From Streptomyces uncialis (GTDB taxonomy: Bacteria > Actinomycetota > Actinomycetes > Streptomycetales > Streptomycetaceae): a stretch of 64,000 nucleotides of DNA. The stretch lies in NCBI RefSeq assembly GCF_036250755.1, contig NZ_CP109583.1, positions 5,665,501 through 5,729,500 on the forward strand, written 5' to 3'. Positions 27,985 through 37,935 of this stretch are shown here, one piece after another. Below the pieces are notes generated by a model. It did not search any database and was not told the origin of the DNA. It worked only from the letters and a program-made list of their open reading frames with translations. Position 1 is the first letter of the stretch. Each line of letters starts with the position of its first letter. A program made the translations under genes and the position numbers.

Positions 27985-27990
27985 TAGACT
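27985..27990 (+). promoter_or_regulatory. Candidate -10 box for infA
   Basis: TAGACT at 27985-27990, 79 nt before the infA start. A -35 is weak (TTCGTC at 27961-27966 with an 18-bp spacer). TAGACT is a good vegetative -10 in Streptomyces. Confidence 0.4.
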
Positions 27991-28069
27991 GACTCGTCGG
28001 CTCTCGTGTACCCGCATGTCCGCATGCTCGTACTGAGTCGATCAAGGTAGTCGATTCGAAGGGCGAAGC

Positions 28070-28291
28070 GTGGCCAAGAAGCAAGGTGCCATCGAGATCG
28101 AGGGCACTGTCGTCGAGTCTCTTCCGAACGCCATGTTCAAGGTCGAGCTCCAGAACGGCCACCAGGTCCTGGCACACATCAGCGGCAAGATGCGGATGCA
28201 CTACATCCGTATTCTCCCTGACGACAGGGTCGTGGTGGAGCTGTCTCCGTACGACCTGACCCGTGGCCGGATCGTCTACCGCTACAAGTAG
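28070..28291 (+). CDS. infA: Translation initiation factor IF-1
   Basis: 73 residues, GTG start after [47 protein letters not shown] is the IF-1 OB fold, with [22 protein letters not shown] at the end. Confidence 0.98.
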   Translation: MAKKQGAIEIEGTVVESLPNAMFKVELQNGHQVLAHISGKMRMHYIRILPDDRVVVELSPYDLTRGRIVYRYK

Positions 28292-28301
28292 ATCTTGCCC
28301 G

Positions 28302-28341
28302 CACCCCGGCTGCCGGACCGTAAAGGTCCTGGTTCGGGGTG
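28302..28341 (+). promoter_or_regulatory. Nested hairpin between infA and rpmJ
   Basis: CACCCCG / CGGGGTG form an outer stem around GGACC-GTAAA-GGTCC. It lies in the 78-bp infA-rpmJ spacer and ends 28 nt before rpmJ. No T run follows; processing or attenuation is possible. Confidence 0.45.
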
Positions 28342-28369
28342 ATGGCACTGACCCGGAGAACCTCACCCC

Positions 28370-28483
28370 ATGAAGGTCAAGCCGAGCGTCAAGAAGATCT
28401 GCGACAAGTGCAGGGTGATCCGCCGTCACGGCAGGGTCATGGTCATCTGCGACAACCCGCGCCACAAGCAGCGCCAGGGCTGA
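28370..28483 (+). CDS. rpmJ: 50S ribosomal protein L36
   Basis: 37 residues: [20 protein letters not shown] followed by [17 protein letters not shown]. The zinc ligands are present (CDKC, C..., H), so this is the zinc-containing form. Too short for common gene-length cut-offs, but unmistakable. Confidence 0.97.
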   Translation: MKVKPSVKKICDKCRVIRRHGRVMVICDNPRHKQRQG

Positions 28484-28675
28484 GCAAGACCGCACCTTCT
28501 GCACCCCCGCAGATCTCGCGCGACGCAGCACGATATGTACATACGCAGGGCACGGGCCGGTAACGGTCCGACACCCCCGGTCGGAGGCCGGGGACCCGTG
28601 TGCGCCACCCGGTGGGGTCGGCGGACGGGACGGGCCTTGCGGAAGACCTCCGAATACTCAAACTGGAGCCATTGA

Positions 28676-29056
28676 ATGGCACGCGTTTCCGGTGTTGACA
28701 TCCCGCGTGAAAAGCGTGTGGAGGTCGCCCTCACCTATGTGTTCGGCATCGGCCGGACCCTGTCGCAGCTGACGCTGGCCGAGACCGGTGTTAACCCGAA
28801 CACCCGCGTTCGTGACCTCTCCGAGGAGGAGCTGGTCAAGATCCGCGAGTACGTGGACAACAACCTCAAGACCGAGGGTGACCTCCGTCGCGAGGTGCAG
28901 GCCGACATCCGCCGCAAGGTCGAGATCGGCTGCTACCAGGGTCTGCGCCACCGCCGTGGCCTGCCCGTCCACGGTCAGCGCACCAGCACCAACGCCCGCA
29001 CCCGCAAGGGCCCGCGTCGCGCCATCGCCGGTAAGAAGAAGCCGGGCAAGAAGTAG
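28676..29056 (+). CDS. rpsM: 30S ribosomal protein S13
   Basis: 126 residues. [25 protein letters not shown] (helix-two-turn-helix region) and the basic tail [17 protein letters not shown] are conserved. A 192-bp GC-rich leader with complementary GGCC/CCGG tracts precedes it; this may hold the alpha-operon control site. Confidence 0.97.
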   Translation: MARVSGVDIPREKRVEVALTYVFGIGRTLSQLTLAETGVNPNTRVRDLSEEELVKIREYVDNNLKTEGDLRREVQADIRRKVEIGCYQGLRHRRGLPVHGQRTSTNARTRKGPRRAIAGKKKPGKK

Positions 29057-29120
29057 TCCGCAGCGGACGCCAGTAAGCGGTCTTCGCTGTAGGACCGACC
29101 ACCTCCCGTAGGAGATATAG

Positions 29121-29525
29121 ATGCCCCCCAAGGGTCGTCAGGGCGCTGCCAAGAAGGTGCGCCGCAAGGAAAAGAAGAACGTCGCTCATGGCCACGCGCA
29201 CATCAAGAGCACGTTCAACAACACCATCGTCTCGATCACGGACCCCACGGGCAACGTGATCTCCTGGGCCTCCGCCGGCCACGTCGGCTTCAAGGGCTCG
29301 CGCAAGTCGACCCCGTTCGCCGCGCAGATGGCCGCCGAGTCGGCCGCCCGCCGCGCGCAGGAGCACGGCATGCGCAAGGTGGACGTCTTCGTCAAGGGTC
29401 CCGGCTCCGGCCGTGAGACCGCGATCCGTTCGCTTCAGGCGACCGGTCTTGAGGTCGGCTCCATCCAGGACGTCACCCCGACTCCGCACAACGGCTGCCG
29501 TCCGCCCAAGCGTCGTCGCGTCTGA
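29121..29525 (+). CDS. rpsK: 30S ribosomal protein S11
   Basis: 134 residues. [30 protein letters not shown] and [12 protein letters not shown] are diagnostic. In many bacteria rpsD follows; here a hairpin and rpoA do. Confidence 0.98.
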   Translation: MPPKGRQGAAKKVRRKEKKNVAHGHAHIKSTFNNTIVSITDPTGNVISWASAGHVGFKGSRKSTPFAAQMAAESAARRAQEHGMRKVDVFVKGPGSGRETAIRSLQATGLEVGSIQDVTPTPHNGCRPPKRRRV

Positions 29526-29588
29526 CGTTCGTCCCTCTCGGGCGCGTCGCCCCGCGGCGTGTCCGGTCAGGACAGAACACGGGTTTCC

Positions 29589-29620
29589 GGGCGGTACGGC
29601 CTCTATCGGCCGTACCGCCC
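29589..29620 (+). terminator. 13-bp perfect hairpin between rpsK and rpoA
   Basis: GGGCGGTACGGCC (29589-29601) pairs perfectly with GGCCGTACCGCCC (29608-29620) across a 6-nt loop. GTACCCTTGT follows. It sits in the 168-bp gap where rpsD lies in other phyla, so it may terminate or attenuate before rpoA. Confidence 0.6.
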
Positions 29621-29693
29621 GTACCCTTGTCGTACGCAGTAACCGTCGGACGTCAAATAGCGGGCGTCCACGACAGAAGGATCTGATTTCCTC

Positions 29694-30716
29694 ATGCTGA
29701 TCGCTCAGCGTCCGTCGTTGACCGAAGAGGTCGTCGACGAGTTCCGTTCCCGGTTCGTGATCGAGCCGCTGGAGCCGGGCTTCGGTTACACCCTCGGCAA
29801 CTCCCTGCGCCGTACGCTCCTGTCGTCGATCCCGGGTGCGGCGGTCACGTCGATCCGCGTCGACGGGGTCCTGCACGAGTTCACCACCGTGCCGGGTGTC
29901 AAGGAGGACGTGACCGACCAGATCCTCAACATCAAGCAGCTCGTCGTCTCCTCGGAGCACGACGAGCCCGTCGTGATGTACCTGCGCAAGCAGGGCCCGG
30001 GTCTGGTCACCGCCGCCGACATCGCGCCCCCGGCCGGTGTCGAGGTCCACAACCCCGACCTCGTCCTCGCCACGCTCAACGGCAAGGGCAAGCTGGAGAT
30101 GGAGCTGACCGTCGAGCGCGGCCGCGGCTATGTCTCCGCCGTGCAGAACAAGCAGGTCGGCCAGGAGATCGGCCGTATCCCGGTCGACTCGATCTACTCG
30201 CCGGTCCTCAAGGTGACGTACAAGGTCGAGGCGACCCGCGTCGAGCAGCGCACCGACTTCGACAAGCTCATCGTCGACGTCGAGACCAAGCAGGCCATGC
30301 GTCCCCGTGACGCCATGGCGTCGGCCGGCAAGACCCTGGTCGAGCTGTTCGGTCTCGCGCGCGAGCTGAACATCGACGCCGAGGGCATCGACATGGGCCC
30401 GTCCCCGACGGACGCCGCCCTCGCCGCCGATCTCGCGCTGCCGATCGAGGAGCTGGAGCTCACGGTCCGGTCCTACAACTGCCTCAAGCGTGAGGGCATC
30501 CACTCCGTGGGTGAGCTCGTCGCGCGGTCCGAGGCGGACCTGCTGGACATCCGTAACTTCGGCGCCAAGTCCATCGACGAGGTCAAGGCGAAGCTGGCCG
30601 GTATGGGCCTCGCGCTCAAGGACAGCCCGCCCGGATTCGACCCGACCGCCGCCGCTGACGCCTTCGGCGCCGACGACGACGCGGACGCCGGGTTCGTGGA
30701 GACCGAGCAGTACTAG
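29694..30716 (+). CDS. rpoA: RNA polymerase alpha subunit
   Basis: 340 residues. The alpha-NTD starts [47 protein letters not shown] sequence ([15 protein letters not shown]). The alpha-CTD is visible in [22 protein letters not shown] and [20 protein letters not shown], which bind UP elements and activators. An acidic C-terminal tail follows, as in other Streptomyces. Confidence 0.98.
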   Translation: MLIAQRPSLTEEVVDEFRSRFVIEPLEPGFGYTLGNSLRRTLLSSIPGAAVTSIRVDGVLHEFTTVPGVKEDVTDQILNIKQLVVSSEHDEPVVMYLRKQGPGLVTAADIAPPAGVEVHNPDLVLATLNGKGKLEMELTVERGRGYVSAVQNKQVGQEIGRIPVDSIYSPVLKVTYKVEATRVEQRTDFDKLIVDVETKQAMRPRDAMASAGKTLVELFGLARELNIDAEGIDMGPSPTDAALAADLALPIEELELTVRSYNCLKREGIHSVGELVARSEADLLDIRNFGAKSIDEVKAKLAGMGLALKDSPPGFDPTAAADAFGADDDADAGFVETEQY

Positions 30717-30871
30717 TCGCCGTCCGGCGGGGTGCCCGGTTCTCCGGGCGCCCCGCCGGTGCGTGACGCCGGGCCGATCCGTCGGCCCGACGGACTTCCG
30801 CGGGGCAGCCGCCCCACGGGAACTGTCACCGGTACCTGACACGGCCGGTGCAGCACACAAGGAGAAACACC

Positions 30872-31384
30872 ATGCCGAAGCCCGCCAAGGGTGCCCGTCT
30901 GGGCGGCAGCGCCGCGCACGAGAAGCTGCTGCTGGCGAACCTCGCCAAGGCGCTGTTCGAGCACGGCCGTATCACGACCACCGAGGCCAAGGCCCGCCGT
31001 CTGCGGCCCTACGCCGAGCGTCTGGTCACCAAGGCGAAGAAGGGCGACCTTCACAACCGCCGTCAGGTGCTCCAGGTCATCACCGACAAGAGCATCGTGC
31101 ACACGCTCTTCACGGAGATCGGCCCGCGCTACGAGAACCGCCCGGGTGGCTACACCCGTATCACCAAGATCGGCAACCGTCGGGGCGACAACGCGCCCAT
31201 GGCGGTCATCGAGCTGGTGGAGGCCCTGACCGTGGCGCAGGAGGCCACCGGTGAGGCCGAGGCGGCCACCAAGCGTGCCGTCAAGGAGGACGCCCTGAAG
31301 AAGGACGCCCCCGAGACGAAGTCCGACGAGGCCGTCGAGGACGCCAAGCCCGCCGACGCCGAGGGCGAGTCCAAGGACGCCTGA
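30872..31384 (+). CDS. rplQ: 50S ribosomal protein L17
   Basis: 170 residues from the ATG at 30872 ([25 protein letters not shown]). The core ends at about residue 118; the last ~50 residues are an acidic Ala/Glu/Lys tail typical of actinobacteria. The final gene of the superoperon. Confidence 0.97.
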   Translation: MPKPAKGARLGGSAAHEKLLLANLAKALFEHGRITTTEAKARRLRPYAERLVTKAKKGDLHNRRQVLQVITDKSIVHTLFTEIGPRYENRPGGYTRITKIGNRRGDNAPMAVIELVEALTVAQEATGEAEAATKRAVKEDALKKDAPETKSDEAVEDAKPADAEGESKDA

Positions 31385-31399
31385 CGCTCGCGCGTGCGA

Positions 31400-31437
31400 G
31401 AAAGCGGGTCCGCCCCCTGCGGGGCGGGCCCGCTTTC
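31400..31437 (+). terminator. Terminator of the alpha operon
   Basis: GAAAGCGGGTCCGCCCC pairs with GGGGCGGGCCCGCTTTC across a CTGC loop: a 17-bp stem with one mismatch. It lies 15 bp after rplQ. Confidence 0.85.
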
Positions 31438-31481
31438 GGCTGTCATACGTCCGTGACTCTGTGAGCTGGGAGGATGAGGGT

Positions 31482-32339
31482 GTGAGCGACGAGGTGGAGC
31501 CCGGTTTCGTCCGGGTGCGGCTGGACCTGGGCTACGACGGTGCGGACTTCTCCGGCTGGGCCAAGCAGGCCGGGGGCCGGCGGACCGTGCAGGGCGAGAT
31601 CGAGGACGCGCTGCGGACGGTGACCCGCTCGGGGGACCGCTCGTACGAGCTGACGGTCGCCGGACGGACCGACGCGGGGGTGCACGCGCGCGGCCAGGTC
31701 GCGCATGTGGACATCGCCGCCGGGGTGTGGGAGGAGCACCGCGAGAAGCTGCTGAAGCGGCTCGCGGGACGGCTGCCGAAGGATGTCCGGGTATGGCGGG
31801 CCGAGGAGGCCCCCGCCGGGTTCAACGCCCGTTTCTCGGCGATCTGGCGGCGGTACGCGTACCGGGTGACCGACCACCCCGGGGGCGTCGACCCGCTGCT
31901 GCGCGGACACGTCCTCTGGCACGACTGGCCGCTCGACGTGGACGCGATGAACGAGGCCGCCCGCGGGCTCGTCGGGGAGCACGACTTCGCCGCGTACTGC
32001 AAGCGGCGTGAGGGGGCCACCACCATCCGCACCCTCCAAGAACTCTTCCTGACCCGGGGGAGCGACGGGGTCGTCACCGCGACGGTCCGGGCCGACGCGT
32101 TCTGCCACAACATGGTGCGTTCGCTGATCGGCGCGCTGCTGTTCGTGGGCGACGGGCACCGGGGCCCCGAGTGGCCCGCGAAGGTGCTGGCCGCGGGGGT
32201 CCGGGACTCCGCCGTGCATGTGGTGCGACCGCACGGACTCACCCTGGAGGAGGTCGCGTACCCCGCCGACGAGCTGCTCGCCGAGCGGAGCCGCGCGGCG
32301 CGCAACAAGCGGACGCTGCCCGGGGCCGGGTGCTGCTGA
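31482..32339 (+). CDS. truA: tRNA pseudouridine(38-40) synthase TruA
   Basis: 285 residues from the GTG at 31482, 8 nt after GGGAGG; a GTG at 31461 is in frame but precedes that RBS. The catalytic Asp64 is in [31 protein letters not shown] and [14 protein letters not shown] are family motifs. It modifies uridines in the tRNA anticodon arm and commonly follows rplQ. Confidence 0.96.
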   Translation: MSDEVEPGFVRVRLDLGYDGADFSGWAKQAGGRRTVQGEIEDALRTVTRSGDRSYELTVAGRTDAGVHARGQVAHVDIAAGVWEEHREKLLKRLAGRLPKDVRVWRAEEAPAGFNARFSAIWRRYAYRVTDHPGGVDPLLRGHVLWHDWPLDVDAMNEAARGLVGEHDFAAYCKRREGATTIRTLQELFLTRGSDGVVTATVRADAFCHNMVRSLIGALLFVGDGHRGPEWPAKVLAAGVRDSAVHVVRPHGLTLEEVAYPADELLAERSRAARNKRTLPGAGCC

Positions 32340-32397
32340 CCCGCCGGGGACGGTGACGGGGCCGGGCGGGGACGGTACGGGAGCCGGGCCGGGCGGG

Positions 32398-33366
32398 TCA
32401 GAGGGGCTGTTCGGCGGCGGCCGACGCCTGGGCCTCGCCCCGGCGGATGATCTGCTGGAACGCGAACTCGGCGACGTCGTCCCCGGTGCGGTAGACCGTG
32501 CTGTCCTTCGCGGTGACGTTCTTGCCGCTGGTCCAGCCGGCGACCGTGAAGTAGGCGTACCGGCCGTAGGAGTTCGCGGTGGTGCGGCACACCACGGTGT
32601 TGCAGAAGCCGGAGACCCCGGCGCCGCTGAGGGACAGCAGATTGCCCTTGTCCGCCTGCTCCTTGGCCTTGCGGGCCTTGGCCTCCGTGTCGAAGAGCGC
32701 GACGCCGATGGTGACGGCGTTCTTGCCCTTGACGTAGGTCGCCCGCATCATCCGGGTGCAGCCGTTGCCGCTGAGGACCTGGCGCAGATCACCGCGGGCG
32801 ACGCTCGCGCAGTTCGTGGTGGAGCCCGTCGCCCCCTTCTTGTACACCTCCGTGCCCATCGTCAGCTGGGAGCCGGGGAAGAGGCTCCCGGGGCTGATCG
32901 GGGCCTTGTCCTTGGCCGCGCTGGAGATGAAGTCCTTGGGGTCCGGCGGGGGCGGCGGGGTGGTCGCCGCGAAGGAGGGGACCGGCTGGGTCGTGTCGCT
33001 CGGCAGGTCCGACGCGGTGGGCAGGGCGGTGGGGGAGGCGTCGTCCTTGTCGCCGTTGTCCGTGCTGACGATCGCCACGGCGACGGCCGCGCCGATCGCC
33101 AGGGTGGCGAGGACGCTGCCGCCGATCATCAGCAGGCGTTTGCGGCGGGTGCGGGCCGCGGAGGCTTCCGCGAGCGCGGCCCAGTCCGGGGTGGGACCGC
33201 TGTCGGGGCCCTGGCCCGGTCCCTGGTGCCCCGGCTGTCCCTGGTGCCCCGGCTGTCCCTGGTTCCCGGGCTGTCCCTGGTTCCCGGGCTGTCCCTGGTT
33301 CCACGGTGTGTGCGATCCCCCGGAACCCCATGGGGGTTCCCCCTGCCCAAAGGTCATGCGGGGCAT
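32398..33366 (-). CDS. Single-pass membrane protein with Gln-Pro-Gly repeat N-terminus
   Basis: 322 residues. The cytoplasmic N-terminus carries repeats [12 protein letters not shown] encoded by 18-bp tandem units at 33221-33302. One membrane helix follows ([24 protein letters not shown], ~89-112), then a Thr/Pro linker and an extracellular domain from ~145 with four cysteines ([19 protein letters not shown]). Start chosen at the ATG 33366 after AGGAG. Similar SPOR-less, septum-linked proteins exist in Streptomyces, but the family is not recognised. Confidence 0.75.
   Translation of the reverse strand: MPRMTFGQGEPPWGSGGSHTPWNQGQPGNQGQPGNQGQPGHQGQPGHQGPGQGPDSGPTPDWAALAEASAARTRRKRLLMIGGSVLATLAIGAAVAVAIVSTDNGDKDDASPTALPTASDLPSDTTQPVPSFAATTPPPPPDPKDFISSAAKDKAPISPGSLFPGSQLTMGTEVYKKGATGSTTNCASVARGDLRQVLSGNGCTRMMRATYVKGKNAVTIGVALFDTEAKARKAKEQADKGNLLSLSGAGVSGFCNTVVCRTTANSYGRYAYFTVAGWTSGKNVTAKDSTVYRTGDDVAEFAFQQIIRRGEAQASAAAEQPL
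33221..33302. repeat. 18-bp tandem repeat, ~4.5 units
   Basis: Units begin at 33221, 33239, 33257, 33275 and 33293. They encode the [12 protein letters not shown] hexapeptide of the membrane protein on the minus strand. Two sequence variants (GTGCCCC and GTTCCCG) are grouped two by two, which indicates stepwise duplication. Confidence 0.85.
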
Positions 33367-33644
33367 CCTACTTACTCCTGGCGGGGGCGCCTTGGGGGGT
33401 GCCGCCCGGTCCTCACCGGCTCCTCGGGTCCCGCGCGTACCTGTGGTGCTTCGCGGTCCCGGGGTTCCAGTTCCGGACGTGTCCGTTCCGGGTGCGGGCC
33501 GCTCGTGGGTGCGTGGCTCCCCGCGTCCCTCCGGGGGGCTCCTCCGGGCGTCCCCCGGGTGGCTCGTGGCGGGGTTCGGGGCGGGGCTCGTGGGTGTGGG
33601 GCGTGGGCTTTCACCTGGGGTTTTGCGGGTCGGGGGAGGTCATT
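33367..33644. other. Intergenic, degenerate repeat remnants
   Basis: No gene. Around 33500-33620 there are decayed pieces resembling the dispersed repeat family (GTGCGTGGCTCCCCGCGTCCC). The rplM promoter starts at 33645. Confidence 0.45.
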
Positions 33645-33674
33645 TTGACCCGTCCGGGTGGCGGCGGGTATTCT
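33645..33674 (+). promoter_or_regulatory. Vegetative promoter of rplM-rpsI
   Basis: TTGACC (33645-33650), 18-bp spacer, TATTCT (33669-33674). This is close to the HrdB consensus and the best promoter match in the ribosomal part. It predicts a ~175-nt leader before rplM, room for L13 feedback. Confidence 0.7.
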
Positions 33675-33854
33675 GTTGGTTCGTTATGTGTATTGGCTTG
33701 CTCATTCTCACGTGAGGGGCCCTTACACCGGTCCACCGGGCCGATGACCAGCGGCAAGCACTCGGTTGCGTCACCGATGTGCGGCAAGGGCTGTCGTGAT
33801 CGTCTGGGTGGCCTTGTCAGGACCCATTCACTGAAGAAGCGAAGGCTACGAACC

Positions 33855-34298
33855 GTGCGTACGTTCAGCCCCAAGCCCGGCGATATCACCCGCCAGTGGC
33901 ACGTCATCGATGCCCGGGACGTCGTCCTGGGCCGCCTGGCGACTACGGCCGCCACCCTCCTGCGGGGCAAGCACAAGCCGATCTATGCCCCCCACGTCGA
34001 TGCTGGTGACTTCGTCGTCATCATCAACGCGGACAAGGTGCACCTGTCCGGCAACAAGCGGACCCAGAAGATGGCGTACCGCCACTCCGGGTACCCGGGC
34101 GGTCTGCGCTCCGTCCGCTACGACGAGCTGCTGGACAAGAACCCCGAGAAGGCCGTCGAGAAGGCCGTCAAGGGCATGCTCCCCAAGAACACCCTGGGCC
34201 GTCAGATGCTGTCCAAGCTGAAGGTCTACTCGGGCGACCAGCACCCCCACGCTGCCCAGCAGCCGGTGCCGTTCGAGATCACCCAGGTCGCGCAGTAG
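33855..34298 (+). CDS. rplM: 50S ribosomal protein L13
   Basis: 147 residues from the GTG at 33855 ([29 protein letters not shown]). [22 protein letters not shown] and [19 protein letters not shown] are conserved. The frame extends upstream into non-coding leader. Confidence 0.97.
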   Translation: MRTFSPKPGDITRQWHVIDARDVVLGRLATTAATLLRGKHKPIYAPHVDAGDFVVIINADKVHLSGNKRTQKMAYRHSGYPGGLRSVRYDELLDKNPEKAVEKAVKGMLPKNTLGRQMLSKLKVYSGDQHPHAAQQPVPFEITQVAQ

Positions 34299-34339
34299 TT
34301 CCGGCCACCCCTAAGACTGAACAGAATCTGAGGAGAATC

Positions 34340-34867
34340 GTGGCCGAGACCACTGTTGAGCAGCCTCTCGACGAGACCGAGGTTGTCGACATCGAGCAGT
34401 ACACCACCGAGTCCGAGGCGCCCGTCGACGGCGAGTACTCGTCCGAGTCGGACGAGCTGGACGGCCGCTTCGGCGACCCCCAGCCCGCCGCGGGCCTGGG
34501 CCGTCGCAAGAACGCGATCGCCCGCGTCCGGATCGTCCCGGGCACCGGCAAGTGGAAGATCAACGGTCGCACCCTTGAGGACTACTTCCCCAACAAGGTG
34601 CACCAGCAGGAAGTCAACGAGCCCTTCAAGGTTCTTGAGCTCGACGACCGCTACGACGTCGTCGCCCGTATCTCCGGCGGCGGTGTCTCCGGCCAGGCCG
34701 GTGCCCTGCGTCTCGGTGTCGCCCGTGCGCTGAACGAGGCCGACGTCGACAGCAACCGCGGCGCCCTCAAGAAGGCCGGCTTCCTTCGCCGCGACGACCG
34801 CGCGGTCGAGCGGAAGAAGGCCGGTCTCAAGAAGGCCCGCAAGGCTCCGCAGTACAGCAAGCGCTAG
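34340..34867 (+). CDS. rpsI: 30S ribosomal protein S9
   Basis: 175 residues, GTG start after GAGGAG. An acidic ~45-residue N-terminal extension precedes the core [26 protein letters not shown]. The C-terminus ...KAPQYSKR ends in the conserved Lys-Arg that contacts P-site tRNA. Confidence 0.97.
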   Translation: MAETTVEQPLDETEVVDIEQYTTESEAPVDGEYSSESDELDGRFGDPQPAAGLGRRKNAIARVRIVPGTGKWKINGRTLEDYFPNKVHQQEVNEPFKVLELDDRYDVVARISGGGVSGQAGALRLGVARALNEADVDSNRGALKKAGFLRRDDRAVERKKAGLKKARKAPQYSKR

Positions 34868-34900
34868 TCCCTGGCGGACCCGCGCCTCGTACCACCCGTT

Positions 34901-34933
34901 CGCCCCGGCGGCACGCCCTGTGCTGCCGGGGCG
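34901..34933 (+). terminator. Terminator after rpsI
   Basis: CGCCCCGGCGGCA and TGCTGCCGGGGCG form a 13-bp stem with one G-U pair and a 7-nt loop, followed by TTCGTCT. It lies 33 bp after the rpsI stop. Confidence 0.8.
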
Positions 34934-35152
34934 TTCGTCTATCACCGCCCGGGGGCGTATACAGGTGTCCTGAACCGTGGGCCGATATACCTAACGGCAT
35001 ACGTGTGTGCTGATATGGCCGGGTAGTCATATGGGTGTACCCGTGGGTTCGCGGCGGGCGGGCGGAGCGGCGGCTCCAGGCGCTCAAGCTTTGTATGTTC
35101 GGATGATTTCCGGCGCCCCTTCGGTGCGGGCGCGAAAGTTCGGAGGACACCA

Positions 35153-36511
35153 GTGGGACGACTCTTCGGCACGGACGGCGTGCGCGGTGTCGCCAACGCG
35201 GATCTGACGGCCGAGCTCGCGCTCGGACTCTCCGTGGCGGCGGCGCATGTGCTCGGCGAGGCGGGCAGTTTCGAGGGCCATCGCCCGGTCGCGGTGGTCG
35301 GCAGGGACCCGCGCGCGTCCGGGGAGTTCCTGGAGGCGGCCGTCGTCGCGGGCCTCGCCAGCGCCGGTGTCGATGTGCTGAAGGTCGGGGTGCTGCCCAC
35401 CCCGGCCGTCGCGTACCTGACCGGCGCGCTCGGCGCGGACCTCGGCGTGATGCTGTCCGCCAGCCACAACGCCATGCCCGACAACGGCGTGAAGTTCTTC
35501 GCCCGGGGCGGCCACAAGCTCGCCGACGAGCTGGAGGACCGGATCGAGTCCGTCTACGAGGAGCACCGCACCGGCGCTCCCTGGCAGCGGCCCACCGGTT
35601 CCGGCGTCGGCCGCGTCAGGACGTACGACGAGGGCTTCGACCAGTACGTCGCCCATCTCATCGGGGTGCTGCCCAACCGGCTCGACGGGCTGAAGATCGT
35701 CCTGGACGAGGCGCACGGCGCCGCCGCCCGGGTCTCGCCGGAGGCGTTCGCGCGGGCCGGGGCCGAGGTCATCACCATCGGTGCCGAGCCCGACGGGCTC
35801 AACATCAACGACGGCTGCGGCTCCACCTACCTCGGCCTGCTGAAGGAGGCCGTCGTCCAGCACGGCGCCCACCTCGGCATCGCCCACGACGGCGACGCGG
35901 ACCGCTGCCTCGCCGTGGACCACACCGGCGCCGAGATCGACGGGGACCAGATCCTCGCCGTCCTCGCGCTGGCGCTGCGTGAGCAGGGCGGGCTGCGTTC
36001 CGACACCGTCGTCGCGACCGTGATGTCGAACCTCGGCTTCAAGCTCGCCATGGAGCGGGAGGGGCTGGCGATCATCCAGACGGCGGTGGGCGACCGCTAC
36101 GTCCTGGAGGAGATGAAGCGGCACGGGTACGCGCTCGGCGGCGAGCAGTCCGGGCACGTCATCATCCTCGACCACGCGACGACCGGTGACGGCACGCTGA
36201 CCGGGCTGATGCTGGCGGCGCGGGTCGCCAGCTCGGGCCGTACGCTCGCGGATCTCGCCTCCGTGATGGAGCGGCTGCCACAGGTCCTCATCAATGTGCC
36301 GGACGTCGACAAGTCCCGGGTCGGGACCTCGGCGGAGCTCGCTTCGGCGGTCGCCGAGGCCGAGCGGGAGCTGGGCAGCACCGGGCGGGTCCTGCTGCGG
36401 CCCTCGGGTACGGAGCCGCTGGTGCGGGTGATGGTCGAGGCGGCCGACATCGACCAGGCGCGTGCGGTGGCCGGGCGGCTCGCGGACGCGGTCAAGTCCT
36501 CCCTGGGGTGA
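35153..36511 (+). CDS. glmM: Phosphoglucosamine mutase GlmM
   Basis: 452 residues; converts glucosamine-6-P to glucosamine-1-P for UDP-GlcNAc and peptidoglycan. Active-site serine (about Ser104) in [13 protein letters not shown], metal loop HDGDADRC, sugar-binding GGEQSGHVI and phosphate loop [14 protein letters not shown] are intact. GTG start after GGAGGACACC. Together with glmS 2.7 kb downstream it supplies amino-sugar precursors. Confidence 0.97.
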   Translation: MGRLFGTDGVRGVANADLTAELALGLSVAAAHVLGEAGSFEGHRPVAVVGRDPRASGEFLEAAVVAGLASAGVDVLKVGVLPTPAVAYLTGALGADLGVMLSASHNAMPDNGVKFFARGGHKLADELEDRIESVYEEHRTGAPWQRPTGSGVGRVRTYDEGFDQYVAHLIGVLPNRLDGLKIVLDEAHGAAARVSPEAFARAGAEVITIGAEPDGLNINDGCGSTYLGLLKEAVVQHGAHLGIAHDGDADRCLAVDHTGAEIDGDQILAVLALALREQGGLRSDTVVATVMSNLGFKLAMEREGLAIIQTAVGDRYVLEEMKRHGYALGGEQSGHVIILDHATTGDGTLTGLMLAARVASSGRTLADLASVMERLPQVLINVPDVDKSRVGTSAELASAVAEAERELGSTGRVLLRPSGTEPLVRVMVEAADIDQARAVAGRLADAVKSSLG

Positions 36512-36522
36512 CCTGGGCGGTT

Positions 36523-36858
36523 CTGCGCGGACCGCCTTCGCTTGCGCTTGCGGGGTCTGTCCGGGTGGGCGTGCTTCGTTCCTGTGTCGTCGCTCGGTGG
36601 GTGCGCGGTTCCCCGCGCCCCTTTGGGGCGTTCCTCCCGGTTCGCGTTCGGGTGCGGATGGCTCTTGGTTGCTTGCGCGGTTCCTCGCCTCTGCGCGGAC
36701 CGCCTTCGCTTGCGCTTGCGGGGTCTGTCCGGGTGGGCGTACTTCGTTCGTGTGCCGTCGCTCGGTGGGTGCGCAGTTCCCCGCGCCCCTTTGGGGGCGT
36801 TCCTCCCGGTTCGCGTTCGGGTGCGGATGGCTCTTGGTTGCTCGCGCGGTTCCTCGCC
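36523..36858. repeat. 168-bp tandem duplication in the glmM-DUF389 gap
   Basis: The unit starting CTGCGCGGACCGCC at 36523 recurs at 36691 with few changes. Each unit contains the family core (GCGCGGTTCCCCGCGCCCC, then GCGCAGTTCCCCGCGCCCC) and the TTCGCTTGCG-type segment. The whole 430-bp gap 36512-36941 has no gene. Confidence 0.85.
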
Positions 36859-36941
36859 GTCCCTGGGCTCCTCAGGGGGCGCCCGAAGGGGCTCGGGGAA
36901 CTGCCCAGGTGTGATGACCTGGGGCGCGCCCGGTGATGGCT

Positions 36942-37898
36942 TCAGCGGCGGGGGGCCGGGGAAGCGGTCGGGAGGTTCCTTCTCTGGTGCGACCAGAAGG
37001 CTTTCTGGGCGATCAGGGTGAGGGTGCCGGCCAGGACGATGCCGCCGAGGTTGGCGAGCAGCTGGAGTGTCGAACCCGACCACTGGGCGTAGTCGTTGAA
37101 GCTGAACGCCGCCGCCGCGTTGGCCGCCGCCGGTACCGTCGTCACGGAGATCGCCACCCCGATCAGCGCACCGGACTTCGCGGAGGTCAGGGACAGCGTC
37201 CCGGCGATCCCCGCGAGGAGCGCCACCACGAACGACATCCAGTCGGGCTGCCAGATGAACGCCGTCGCGGGCCGTGGCGCCTCGATCATGTCGCGGGTGA
37301 ACAGTCCGAGCGCGTTCATCAGCAGCGCGAAGCCGACGGTCACGGCCATCGCCAGCACGAAGCCCGCGAGCAGCGCCCACAGCGACCGCCACACCAGCCG
37401 GGGCGAGCGCTGGACCAGCGCCGTGGAGATCCCGGCGAGCGGACCGAACTCCGGACCGACGGCCATCGCTCCCACGATCAGGATCGCGTTGTCCAGCATC
37501 ACCCCGCACGCCGCGAGCATCGTGGCGACCGACAGGAACGCCACATAGGTGACGGTGAGCGTCGACTCCTCGTGGGTCACCTCGGAGAGGTGTTCCCACA
37601 GGACCGCGTCCGCGGCCTCGCCGGGGGCGTCCTCCTCGGCCTGGTCGGCGCGTTTCGACAGGGACAGTCCGATGTCGTCGACGGCGATCGACCCGCACTC
37701 GTCGATCCCGGCCTCGCGCAGCGCCCCGATCAGGTCGTCCCCGGCCTCCCGGGCGACATCGCACAGCACGACATCGCCCCGGGGGTCGAGGGCGGCCCCC
37801 TTGAGCACGGCGAGATGGGTGGTGCCGACCGTGGCCTCGATCAGCTCGACCACGCCGTCCGTGCGGTCCGCCGGGGTGATCAGTCGCAGATGCAGCAT
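36942..37898 (-). CDS. DUF389 membrane protein
   Basis: 318 residues. An N-terminal soluble ~110 residues (MLHLRLITPADRTDGVVELIEATVG...) precede about six membrane helices, including LSVATMLAACGVMLDNAILIVGAMAVGPEFGPLAGISTALV, the DUF389 signature (VGAMAVGPEFGPL). The function is unknown. Its 3' end meets the repeat array. It precedes coaA in the same direction is not the case: coaA ends 38 bp upstream of its start, so the two are co-directional. Confidence 0.85.
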   Translation of the reverse strand: MLHLRLITPADRTDGVVELIEATVGTTHLAVLKGAALDPRGDVVLCDVAREAGDDLIGALREAGIDECGSIAVDDIGLSLSKRADQAEEDAPGEAADAVLWEHLSEVTHEESTLTVTYVAFLSVATMLAACGVMLDNAILIVGAMAVGPEFGPLAGISTALVQRSPRLVWRSLWALLAGFVLAMAVTVGFALLMNALGLFTRDMIEAPRPATAFIWQPDWMSFVVALLAGIAGTLSLTSAKSGALIGVAISVTTVPAAANAAAAFSFNDYAQWSGSTLQLLANLGGIVLAGTLTLIAQKAFWSHQRRNLPTASPAPRR

Positions 37899-37935
37899 GC
37901 CCCACGATAACCACGCGTCCGTCGGGGCACACCCG

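Noticed and set aside
29521..29693. A hidden rpsD between rpsK and rpoA
   Set aside because: The 168-bp gap is far too short for S4 (~200 residues) and holds only a hairpin.
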